Assembly: GCA_964410625.1 (NCBI GenBank)
Contig: CAYPHY010000002.1
Coordinates: 232,617 to 296,616, forward strand
Direction: 5' to 3'
Length of the DNA stretch: 64,000 nt
Source of the DNA: CAYPHY01 sp964410625
GTDB taxonomy: Bacteria; Chloroflexota; Anaerolineae; Promineifilales; Promineifilaceae
The translations under genes were made by a program, and so were the position numbers. Below the pieces are notes generated by a model, which saw only the letters and a list, made by a program, of their open reading frames with translations, searched no databases and was not told the origin of the DNA. Shown in pieces: positions 33,103 through 41,213 of the stretch; within the stretch, counting starts at the first letter, position 1, and each line of letters starts with the position of its first letter.

Positions 33103-35000
33103 TCCGCACGCGGCCACAGGGCAAGAAGTTTTTCTTTAACAGCCGTCCGTTCCCGCTGGTATTGCTCTCCGTCCAGCTTACCGCTTTCATAAGCATCATC
33201 CAACTCGGCCGCTGCCTGCAACAAGCGGTCAATCTCGGCCGTTCCCTCCAATGAAGCAGTATGCACGGCCGCCGGACGCTGCCAGGCGCGAATGGCGACC
33301 CACGCTCCGGCCACCGCCACCAACAAGGCCAAGCCGCCCAAGATAAGCTCCAGCGATTGGTTACGCGAGAGGATGAGGTTCCCTTCGGCATCATACACCA
33401 GGCGCGGCCGCCCTTCTAGCAGCAGATTAACCGCCTCACCCGCCTCCAAACCAGCCCCGGTATAGCTTAAAAAGCTTCCTCCACTCCCCTGCTCACCTGC
33501 TCCTTCGCTCCCCAGCAGCAGCCAACGCTCTCCGGCCAACGCCACGCCGCTGTCAGGCACGGCCGCGCTCGTTTCGCTGACAGGATATTGCAAAGGATGG
33601 GCGATGATTGTCTCTCCCGGCCGGTAAGGTAGCTCATATTGCACCAACAGATTAAGCGTGCCGCGCCCCGGCCGCACCGGAACGGTATCCGCCCACCCTC
33701 TTTCCGTCTGCACCACTTCTTCGGCCGGTAAAAAGGACTCCAGGCTACCCAACGAGCGTTGAAAGTTGATATTGTCGGCCCCGGCGGGGAGGACCATCTC
33801 GACTGTACCGGCGGCCGGATTGCCGCTTGGGCCAACATAGACGGCCGTCCCCATATTGCCGAAACGATATAGCTCATTGACCAACAAGCGGTCCTCGACA
33901 AACTCCAACGCCAAATGCAACTGCTCAATGACAATATCACCGGCATCGCTGGTTGGATCATAAACGATGATCGCCATCTCCAACACCGGCTGCTCGCGGC
34001 TGAGCTGGTTGGCGCCGCTGCTGAAGCTGACGCCTTCGTGGAGCGTCGTCGCCAGGAAAATCCAATCCGGCGGTACGTCACTTAATTCGGTGGCATAACG
34101 GCCGTCGCCATCCACCATCACCGTCTCGCTGAACACCGCTTCCAATTCCGGCGTGAAGGCGCGGAGCAACACTTCACCGCCGGTCACCGGTTGGCTGCTG
34201 GTACCATTGACCACTTGCCCGCGAATGGTTGCATTGGGGATAGGGGCGCGGAGTGCTTGTGGGTCAACATAGGCATAGCTGAAGGTGCGAGCATAATCCA
34301 CCACCGCCCGCTGTTCTTCGTCACTCAATGTATAGTTATGTTGGGGGATCGTTCCCGCTGTTAGGAGATTAAAGACGGCCGCATTGCTGCGTCCCGCCCA
34401 GTAATCAAGGCTGCTCAGGTCGGTAGGGGCGACTTCCAAAGCGGCCGCCTCTGGCCCATCACCCGCGCCACCAGCCCCATGACAGGCAAGGCAGTTGGCT
34501 TCGTACACGGCCTCTCCAGCGGTAATTGTTTCTGCCGGTGTGGAAAGGGTGTAGATGGCCGCCACCAAGTCCCAACGACCGGCGTCATCAATCGGGTTGC
34601 TGCTGCCGGGGCCAAAGGGCGGCATTCCCAGCGCAGGTCGGCCGTTGGTAATCGCATCAAATAGCTCCAGCGGGACGGCCGTGTGGCGAAAATCCACCGC
34701 GCTGAAGGGCGTTGGTGGGTTGGGCAGATCGACCGCCAACGAACCATCCCCGCCCCCTTCTGGTCCATGACAATTGGCACAGCGTTGGGTATATAGCTGC
34801 AAACCCCGGCTTGCATCAGGAACAAACTCCGGTTGCTGATTTGTTTCACGCAAAGACGCAAAGGTCGCCAAGCCCATTTCATTTCTTAGCGACCTTTGCG
34901 TCTTTGCATGAGCACCATTTGCAAACAGCAAAAACGTAATGGCTAGGAATACCAACACCCCCGGATGGAGCAAGCGGCTTGTAATAGGGGTTCGCTTCAT
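33096..35000 (-). CDS. Membrane-anchored diheme cytochrome c protein
   Basis: 634 residues. A signal peptide (LVFLAITFLLFANGAHA) is followed by two cytochrome c modules with haem sites CANCH and CLACH (each with GxGxG-rich downstream loops and distal methionines, e.g. ALGMPPFGPG). A long beta-rich region follows, then a membrane helix (LILGGLALLVAVAGAWVAI) and a charged tail. It likely carries electrons outside the membrane. The cluster position next to ccm genes supports haem attachment by system I. Two stretches are repeat-derived: residues just after the signal peptide (34846-34911, family G) and GAGEQGSGG (33476-33512, family M). The ATG overlaps the previous stop by 4 bp. Confidence 0.85.
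   Translation of the reverse strand: MKRTPITSRLLHPGVLVFLAITFLLFANGAHAKTQRSLRNEMGLATFASLRETNQQPEFVPDASRGLQLYTQRCANCHGPEGGGDGSLAVDLPNPPTPFSAVDFRHTAVPLELFDAITNGRPALGMPPFGPGSSNPIDDAGRWDLVAAIYTLSTPAETITAGEAVYEANCLACHGAGGAGDGPEAAALEVAPTDLSSLDYWAGRSNAAVFNLLTAGTIPQHNYTLSDEEQRAVVDYARTFSYAYVDPQALRAPIPNATIRGQVVNGTSSQPVTGGEVLLRAFTPELEAVFSETVMVDGDGRYATELSDVPPDWIFLATTLHEGVSFSSGANQLSREQPVLEMAIIVYDPTSDAGDIVIEQLHLALEFVEDRLLVNELYRFGNMGTAVYVGPSGNPAAGTVEMVLPAGADNINFQRSLGSLESFLPAEEVVQTERGWADTVPVRPGRGTLNLLVQYELPYRPGETIIAHPLQYPVSETSAAVPDSGVALAGERWLLLGSEGAGEQGSGGSFLSYTGAGLEAGEAVNLLLEGRPRLVYDAEGNLILSRNQSLELILGGLALLVAVAGAWVAIRAWQRPAAVHTASLEGTAEIDRLLQAAAELDDAYESGKLDGEQYQRERTAVKEKLLALWPRADQ
33476..33512 (-). repeat. Family M insertion in the cytochrome gene
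   Basis: On the minus strand GGGGAGCGAAGGAGCAGG and GAGCAGGGGAGTGGAGG encode GSEGAGEQGSGGS. The core GAGEQGSGG is identical to that in the VWA protein at 1934-1987, though the proteins are unrelated. Confidence 0.85.
34846..34911. repeat. Family G hairpin inside the cytochrome gene
   Basis: TCACGCAAAGACGCAAAGG (from 34846) pairs with CCTTTGCGTCTTTGCATGA (ending 34911), arms of 23 nt. It is in frame and encodes KTQRSLRNEMGLATFASLRE directly after the signal peptide cleavage region AHA. It is the same element type as the intergenic one at 16433-16501. Confidence 0.85.
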
Positions 35001-35503
35001 GTTTCCTGGCGCAGAGAGTGGCCGCAGCTACGGCAGAAGTTATCGGCCGCCTTCACCGCACGGCCGCAGTTCGGGCAGTAAGCCTGGCTGCCGCCATTGG
35101 GGGGGAGCGACGGCCGTGTCGAAGTCGAGCGTTGCTGGCGCAGAGCGAGGATCGCCTGTTCGATTTGGGCTTCGGGGTCGGCCGTTGCCACTGTTGCCAC
35201 GCCTTCTTCAACGCGCTTATGTCCGTTGCTCAAGGTATCGAGTTGGCGCAGGATCAATGCGGCCTGGATCAACAACTGTTGTCGTTCCTGCTGGTAGGCT
35301 GCATCCGGCACTTTACCCGTCTCGTGGTCAAAATCGAGATCGACGATTTGTTGCAAGTAGGCCTCTTTTTGTGCCTGCAACGCTTCGCGGGTCGTTGGCT
35401 GTGCTTCCTGGGTACGCCGCAACAGAAACGGCCGCCCCACCACCAACAGTACCAGCACGAGCAAGGCTATGCCGAGGAGAATTGCGCCGGGGGTGAGGGA
35501 CAT
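34997..35503 (-). CDS. CcmI-like membrane protein with C-terminal zinc ribbon
   Basis: 168 residues. An N-terminal membrane helix (ILLGIALLVLVLLVVG) leads into a coiled-coil-like segment (LQAQKEAYLQQIVDLDFDHETGKVPD, typical of the CcmI N-terminal part). A zinc ribbon with two CxxC pairs (YCPNCGRAV, FCRSCGHSL) ends the protein. Located between CcmG and the cytochrome genes, it may bring apocytochrome to the maturation complex. The stop and the next ATG overlap (ATGA). The zinc-ribbon addition to a CcmI-like region is unusual. Confidence 0.7.
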   Translation of the reverse strand: MSLTPGAILLGIALLVLVLLVVGRPFLLRRTQEAQPTTREALQAQKEAYLQQIVDLDFDHETGKVPDAAYQQERQQLLIQAALILRQLDTLSNGHKRVEEGVATVATADPEAQIEQAILALRQQRSTSTRPSLPPNGGSQAYCPNCGRAVKAADNFCRSCGHSLRQET

Positions 35504-35507
35504 GGCA

Positions 35508-35632
35508 GATTAGAAGAGTGGGAGACTAAGAGATTCAGAGACTAGGAGATTAAGAGATTAGGAGACTGGGAGCCTAGAAAGCGCACTCTCTCAGTCTCCT
35601 AATCTCTTAGTCTCTGTACTTAGTCTCTAATT
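35508..35632. repeat. Long family A hairpin between ccm genes
   Basis: Words GGAGACTAAGAGATTCAGAG and AGACTAGGAGATTAAGAG on the left, CTCTCAGTCTCCTAATC and TCTTAGTCTCTGTACTTAG on the right. On the minus strand the ccmG stop (TTAGAGAC) lies in its right end. Confidence 0.85.
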
Positions 35633-36229
35633 TGCTAGCAGCGCCTCAATCGTCCCCTCCAACATTTGCTGGCTAATGGGGCCGGTCCAGCTATCGACAA
35701 TTTGGCCGTTTTGGTCAATAAAAAAGGTTTCTGGTGCGCCGGTGATTTCATAGTCTAGCGAGGCGTCGCGGCGGAGATCGGGTGCGTTGGGGAAAGTGAT
35801 GTCAAACTCCTCCATATAAGCCAATGACTTCGGTTCTGTGTCGGCCCAGGCAATCCCCAGGAAAACGACATCCTGGTCACGATATTTGCGCCAGGTGGCT
35901 TCCAGCAAATCCGACTCCAGGCGACATTCGACACACCAGGAAGCCCAGAAGTTAAGGACGACCACCTTGCCGCGCATGTCGGAGAGATCGGCCGCCGCCT
36001 GCCCTTCCCACTCATAGCCATCAAAAAACTCCATCTGGAAGTTCGGGGCGGGTTGGCCTGGTTCGGGGCGGGTGGCGGTGGCATTGAGCAGTCCCCAGCC
36101 GAGGACGGCGAGAATAAACAGAACGGCCGACCACAGCAACACCGTACTCAAGCGCAACGGCGGCCGTTGTGGTTTATCATCACTTGTAGTCGCGGGGACA
36201 GGTTCGATCATAGAAGTATCTTGTTGCAT
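35627..36229 (-). CDS. ccmG: CcmG/DsbE-type thiol:disulfide protein
   Basis: 200 residues. A single membrane anchor (VLLWSAVLFILAVLGWGLL) is followed by a thioredoxin fold with the active site WCVEC (FWASWCVECRLESDLLEATW), the GITGAPETFFID-type cis-proline region (EITGAPETFFIDQNGQIVD) and an acidic groove typical of CcmG. It reduces apocytochrome c or CcmH cysteines on the outer face. It stands between ccmH and the zinc-ribbon gene in a minus-strand cluster, with a 12-bp gap to ccmH. Confidence 0.9.
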   Translation of the reverse strand: MQQDTSMIEPVPATTSDDKPQRPPLRLSTVLLWSAVLFILAVLGWGLLNATATRPEPGQPAPNFQMEFFDGYEWEGQAAADLSDMRGKVVVLNFWASWCVECRLESDLLEATWRKYRDQDVVFLGIAWADTEPKSLAYMEEFDITFPNAPDLRRDASLDYEITGAPETFFIDQNGQIVDSWTGPISQQMLEGTIEALLAN

Positions 36230-36240
36230 AGCCTGGTTAT

Positions 36241-36759
36241 CTACTCAACTGGTGAGCTGTGGCGCGATTTGGCAAATCGCGCTACTTCAAGCTCTTGCTC
36301 AATACGGGCGATATAGGGGGAGAGATTATTGCCGGTTTGCGTTATCGGGTGACTACTATCGGCTTGCTGCGCTGATGCCGCTTGCAGGCTTCGCAGATAA
36401 CGGCCGAAAAAGAGAACAGCCAGCCCAATACCTGCGATCGGCACCAACCAGAGCAAGATCAGCGCGATCCCTTCGCGCGGTGGGTCAGCCAGCACGCTGT
36501 TGCCGTACTGCCCGGCAAAGTAATCAAGGATTTCCTGACGACTGCGTCCCTCGCTGAGTTGTAGGCGAATCAGCTCGCGCCAATCGGCACAAGCCTGGGT
36601 CGGGCAAACGTCCAACGGCGTGCTTTCGCAAACGGGACAGTAAAGCTCTTTGGCGACCTCATTGACCTCATCATCGGTGATAGGCTCTTGGGCCAGCATC
36701 GTTCCCGGTAAGGCAAAAAGCGCAAGGAAGAGGAGGACACGAATGACACGAATAAGCAC
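36241..36759 (-). CDS. ccmH: Cytochrome c maturation protein CcmH
   Basis: 172 residues from GTG 36759. A signal peptide, the family motif YCPVCESTPLDVCPTQAC (CPVC active pair), ADWRELIRLQLSEGRSRQEI, YFAGQYGNSVLADPP, and a membrane helix (LILLWLVPIAGIGLAVLFF) are all present. CcmH keeps apocytochrome cysteines reduced before haem ligation. Both ends look repeat-derived: the first codons (LIRVIRV) come from family F words TTCGTGC/TTCGTGTC, and the C-terminal VARFAKSR is encoded by a perfect family K stem at 36262-36282. Confidence 0.9.
   Translation of the reverse strand: MLIRVIRVLLFLALFALPGTMLAQEPITDDEVNEVAKELYCPVCESTPLDVCPTQACADWRELIRLQLSEGRSRQEILDYFAGQYGNSVLADPPREGIALILLWLVPIAGIGLAVLFFGRYLRSLQAASAQQADSSHPITQTGNNLSPYIARIEQELEVARFAKSRHSSPVE
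36262..36282. repeat. Family K stem in the 3' end of ccmH
   Basis: GCGCGATTT / GGC / AAATCGCGC, arms of 9 bp without mismatch, extended by GTG and TAC flanks. It lies within the coding region and encodes VARFAKSR on the minus strand. The same stem sequence occurs between genes at 19122. Confidence 0.8.
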
Positions 36760-36765
36760 GAATTA
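36733..36765 (-). repeat. Family F words forming the ccmH 5' end
   Basis: On the minus strand TTAATTCGTGCTTATTCGTG and TCATTCGTGTC contain the GTG start of ccmH and its first codons (V/M L I R V I R V). This is the family F word seen in gaps at 2811, 16931 and 43916. Confidence 0.7.
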
Positions 36766-36770
36766 ACCTT

Positions 36771-36802
36771 CCCAATATACCAATATACTAATACACCAAT
36801 AA
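36771..36802. repeat. Family E words (ACCAATAT/ACCAATAA)
   Basis: CCAATATACCAATATAC and TAATACACCAATAACC stand between ccmF and ccmH, partly overlapping the ccmF 3' flank. Confidence 0.75.
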
Positions 36803-36803
36803 C

Positions 36804-38798
<1,995 letters not shown>

Positions 38799-38829
38799 GT
38801 GTGTTTGTGCGTTCGTGTTTGGCGAGCGA

Positions 38830-38876
38830 GTAGAATGAATTCTACTGCTGATATAGGAAACCCGTTAAAACGGGTT
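38830..38876. repeat. Two short palindromes between ccmE and ccmF
   Basis: GTAGAATGAATTCTAC (38830-38845) and AACCCGTTAAAACGGGTT (38859-38876). Confidence 0.65.
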
Positions 38877-38905
38877 CGATAGACAGCCGCATCACCGAAA
38901 ACTGC

Positions 38906-39406
38906 TTACTGCTCACCAATTACCGTCCCGGGTTCCATCTCCTCATAGCGGGTAGGGCATTTGAGCATCAGGCCACCGGGATTGGCGTGGAAAACGCCAC
39001 TCTCATCCGCATGGCCCTCCACCAATGCCTGGGCATGTCCTTGTAGCAGGTCGGGCTTTGGCTCGTTCATCGCCACCACATGCAGCCGCCGGCCGGGGTT
39101 CTGCAGATTATCCACGATGTCGAACTCCAGCCGCGAGGTGGTGGCGTCAATCTGGGTATATTGCACCGTATCATCAACCACCCAACCGGCAACGCGCAAA
39201 TCGCGGCCGGTCAGCCGCGCTTGCTCGGCATAAAATTCATCCACCGTCTTATAAAGCTGGGTGTTGCCGCTGATGGCATTGACGACCAAAAAGACGACGG
39301 CCGCCAACATCACCGCCCCGACAATGAGAAACAAGATACGATTGTTACTGCGCGGCCGGGTCAACGCCGCCAAATCTTCATCAGTTGTCCACGTAGCTCT
39401 TGCCAT
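38906..39406 (-). CDS. ccmE: Cytochrome c maturation haem chaperone CcmE, CxxxY type
   Basis: 166 residues. One membrane helix (ILFLIVGAVMLAAVVFLVV) is followed by the OB-fold domain (LTGRDLRVAGWVVDDTVQY, VEGHADESGVFHANPGGLMLKC). The site normally reading HxxxY (haem-binding histidine) is C150-P-T-R-Y154 (KCPTRYEE), so cysteine replaces histidine while tyrosine is kept. This is the CxxxY variant known from archaea and some Deltaproteobacteria. GAGGAAACT precedes the ATG. The stop lies in a family C word (GAGCAGTAAGCAG). Confidence 0.9.
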   Translation of the reverse strand: MARATWTTDEDLAALTRPRSNNRILFLIVGAVMLAAVVFLVVNAISGNTQLYKTVDEFYAEQARLTGRDLRVAGWVVDDTVQYTQIDATTSRLEFDIVDNLQNPGRRLHVVAMNEPKPDLLQGHAQALVEGHADESGVFHANPGGLMLKCPTRYEEMEPGTVIGEQ

Positions 39407-39419
39407 AGTTTCCTCTACA

Positions 39420-39478
39420 CTCTCTCAATCTCTTAGTCTCCTAGTCTCAGAGACTAGGAGACTAAGAGATTGAGAGAG
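39420..39478. repeat. Perfect 29-bp family A hairpin
   Basis: The arms 39420-39448 (CTCTCTCAATCTCTTAGTC...) and 39450-39478 are exact reverse complements, with a single central A. Period-8 words. It lies between ccmE and the DUF2007 gene, both on the minus strand, upstream of ccmE. Confidence 0.9.
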
Positions 39479-39482
39479 TAGA

Positions 39483-39815
39483 TTATTCTTCTTCCTCAAG
39501 CTCTATATCATTTTCGAGTAATTCTACTGCCTGATCGTAATACTCCTCTGGCACCTGGACATGGCCCGTTCCGAGCAGGCCGACCGTCAGGCCGATGGCT
39601 TGCCCGGCCGCTTCTTGCCAGGCGCGGGCGGGAATGCCCTCCGCCTGCAAGCGTCCGGCGATGACATGCGCCGGGGTGATGCCAGGGGTCTTAGCCACCG
39701 TTTTCCAGCGGATTTCCTGACGGCCGCCGGGATGGGTTTCCTGGGCGGCCGTTGGTGGCTGTTCATCCTCGTCTTTTCCAAGTCCAAACGGAAGTACCGG
39801 ATTTGCCTCACTCAT
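39483..39815 (-). CDS. DUF2007-like putative signal-transducing protein
   Basis: 110 residues. After a Pro/Gln-rich N-terminus the DUF2007 pattern appears: a helix-containing HVIAGRLQAEGIPARAWQEA, TVGLLGTGHVQVPEEYYDQA and an acidic end VELLENDIELEEEE. The domain resembles PII-like or ACT-type folds in outline; its function is unknown. It stands at the head of the ccm gene direction. A TATAAT box lies 7 bp before the ATG with no ribosome site (39823-39828), suggesting a leaderless transcript. Confidence 0.7.
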   Translation of the reverse strand: MSEANPVLPFGLGKDEDEQPPTAAQETHPGGRQEIRWKTVAKTPGITPAHVIAGRLQAEGIPARAWQEAAGQAIGLTVGLLGTGHVQVPEEYYDQAVELLENDIELEEEE

Positions 39816-39822
39816 TACCAGG

Positions 39823-39828
39823 ATTATA
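39823..39828 (-). promoter_or_regulatory. TATAAT box 7 bp before the DUF2007 start
   Basis: On the minus strand CAGTATAATCCTGGTAATG: a consensus -10, then 7 bp, then the ATG at 39815. The -35 region is weak. It is the same spacing as for the rarA fusion and the 9211-10014 gene. Confidence 0.5.
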
Positions 39829-39920
39829 CTGCGAAATGGGTTAGGATGTTAGTGATAATCATCGCATTGAAAACAGAACTATAATAACATTAACCCATAA
39901 ACCGATGTCTCTGGGCTACC

Positions 39921-39950
39921 TTGACGATATAGTACCAAATTTAGTACCAT
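39921..39950 (+). promoter_or_regulatory. Putative hicAB promoter with direct-repeat operator
   Basis: TTGACG (39921-39926), 18 bp, TACCAT (39945-39950), 8 bp to ATG 39959. Two copies of TAGTACCA (39930-39937 and 39942-39949) lie over the spacer and -10 box, a likely HicB operator. Confidence 0.55.
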
Positions 39951-39958
39951 AAGTAATA

Positions 39959-40012
39959 ATGAGCAAGCTTGATAAACGGATTGAGAAGTGGCGACGCAAT
40001 CCAAAAGGGTGA
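39959..40012 (+). other. Out-of-frame 5' end of hicA (frameshift)
   Basis: ATG 39959 encodes MSKLDKRIEKWRRNPKG and then meets TGA at 40010. This matches the usual N-terminal helix of many HicA proteins, which continues NPK-VRFEEL. VRFEELHAVLLKLGF is encoded here in the -1 frame after CCAAAAGGGTG. Either one base was lost near 40003-40009 or ribosomes slip at A-AAA-GGG. The promoter at 39921-39950 favours this ATG as the original start. Confidence 0.6.
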
Positions 40013-40215
40013 GGTTTGAAGAGCTTCATGCTGTATTGCTCAAGCTTGGATTTACTTGTAAGCAACCAGGTGGAGGTTCAAGCCATCATATTTACCATCG
40101 CTCCGGGCGTTACCCTATCACCATTGCTTATAAAAAACCGTACATTCACAGCAATGCGGTAAAAGAAGTGCTGCAAGCCATTGAAGAAGTCTTAGCGGAA
40201 GAAGGAGAGGAATAA
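39988..40215 (+). CDS. hicA: HicA family mRNA-interferase toxin (5' end frameshifted)
   Basis: 75 residues if begun at GTG 39988. The core is intact: VRFEELHAVLLKLGFTCKQP, then the catalytic GGGSSHHIYHR with the active histidine, and the RNA-binding strand YPITIAYKKPYIHSNAVKEVL. HicA cleaves mRNA when not bound by HicB. No good ribosome site precedes this GTG, and the natural N-terminus seems to lie in another frame (39959-40012), so the toxin may be inactive, poorly made or expressed by frameshifting. The hicB gene begins 1 bp after the stop. Confidence 0.82.
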   Translation: MATQSKRVRFEELHAVLLKLGFTCKQPGGGSSHHIYHRSGRYPITIAYKKPYIHSNAVKEVLQAIEEVLAEEGEE

Positions 40216-40216
40216 A

Positions 40217-40588
40217 GTGGCAATCGCAACAATGGATAAGACACTTAATTACTATCTAAGCCTACCCTATACAGTGGAATTAACACAAACACCAGACGAA
40301 GGATGGTTTGTGCGGGTAAAAGAGTTGCCGGGTTGTATCAGCCAGGGAGAAACGCCTGAAGAAGCATTAAGTATGATTAAGGAAGCAATGGTTCTATGGT
40401 TAGAGACAGCTCTGGAAGATGGCTTGCCAATTCCTGAACCCCGTTCGGAAGAAGCGTTTAGTGGCAAATTTATGGTCCGTGTCCCGCGATCTCTCCATCG
40501 AGACCTGGTTGATCGGGCCAAAGAAGAAGGGGTCAGCTTGAATCAATACGTAAATGTGGCCTTGGCGATGCGTGTAGGACATAGTTGA
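40217..40588 (+). CDS. hicB: HicB family antitoxin
   Basis: 123 residues from GTG 40217, 6 bases after AAGGAGAGG; an ATG at 40232 is further from the site. The N-terminal partial RNase-H-like HicB fold is clear (YTVELTQTPDEGWFVRVKEL, PGCISQGETPEEALSMIKEA). The C-terminal ribbon-helix-helix DNA-binding segment is KFMVRVPRSLHRDLVDRAKE with SLNQYVNVALA. It neutralises HicA and probably represses the operon at the TAGTACCA repeats. Confidence 0.9.
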   Translation: MAIATMDKTLNYYLSLPYTVELTQTPDEGWFVRVKELPGCISQGETPEEALSMIKEAMVLWLETALEDGLPIPEPRSEEAFSGKFMVRVPRSLHRDLVDRAKEEGVSLNQYVNVALAMRVGHS

Positions 40589-40590
40589 CC

Positions 40591-41109
40591 ATGGCTGATT
40601 TAGAAACGCTCCTCGACCATCTGGATAACGGCCGCGAACGCCTGTTGGTGGCGATTGAACCACTATCTGACGAGGCGTTGCTCGCGCCGGGGGCGTATGG
40701 CTTGTGGTCGGCGGCCGACGTGCTGGCAAATCGCGCCGCCTGGGAGTCGGAGTTGGTGACGGCAATCAACCAACTGGATCGTGGTAAGAAGCCGGAACGA
40801 CTGTTGAAGCTACTGGAGAACCCAAAGCAGTTTGATCAGCAGACCTACAGCGAAAACAAAGAGCGCGATCTGGATCGCGTCTTTAATGACTTCCAAAAGG
40901 TGCGTTTCCAACTGGAAGAGTGGTTGGAAACGCTGACCGCGAAACAGCTTTTTGATAAGCAGGTATACCGGAAGTGGTTCGGCGGCCGTTCTCTGGCCGA
41001 TCTGATTGCCGACCTCACCTATAAAGCCGACGAGCGATTTGTTCCCTCATTGGAGATGTTTACCGCAGCATGGGAAGCGCGGCAGGGGAGATTGGAGAGT
41101 CGAGATTAG
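40591..41109 (+). CDS. ClbS/DfsB-like four-helix bundle protein (DinB superfamily)
   Basis: 172 residues from ATG 40591, 2 bp after the hicB stop. Helices LETLLDHLDNGRERLLVAI, SAADVLANRAAWESELVTAI, ERDLDRVFNDFQKVRFQLEE and FGGRSLADLIADLTYKADER correspond to the ClbS/DfsB family. ClbS is a cyclopropane hydrolase protecting against colibactin; most relatives have no known role. The final residues (RQGRLESRD) and the stop are made by family A words (GGGGAGATTGGAGAGTCGAG). CGGCCG returns here, unlike in hicAB. Confidence 0.75.
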   Translation: MADLETLLDHLDNGRERLLVAIEPLSDEALLAPGAYGLWSAADVLANRAAWESELVTAINQLDRGKKPERLLKLLENPKQFDQQTYSENKERDLDRVFNDFQKVRFQLEEWLETLTAKQLFDKQVYRKWFGGRSLADLIADLTYKADERFVPSLEMFTAAWEARQGRLESRD

Positions 41110-41116
41110 AGATTGC
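41084..41116. repeat. Family A words at the 3' end of the ClbS-like gene
   Basis: CAGGGGAGATTGGAGAGTCG and AGATTAGAGATTG run across the stop codon (GAT TAG). Confidence 0.75.
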
Positions 41117-41139
41117 ATGTGAAGGCTACAACGGATGAG

Positions 41140-41178
41140 GAAATAAACGGATGAAGAACCCTTCAATCCGTTTATTTC
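41140..41178. terminator. Inverted repeat before ygfZ
   Basis: GAAATAAACGGATGAAG (41140-41156) and CTTCAATCCGTTTATTTC (41161-41178) form a 16-17 bp stem with one bulge, followed by TCTCTAT. A plausible terminator for the upstream operon. Confidence 0.55.
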
Positions 41179-41213
41179 TCTATCTGCTGTAGTCCTGCAC
41201 AAAGAGACAAACC

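Noticed and set aside
39207..39436. Open frame antisense to ccmE
   Set aside because: Fully inside a gene with a clear CcmE domain; no support of its own.
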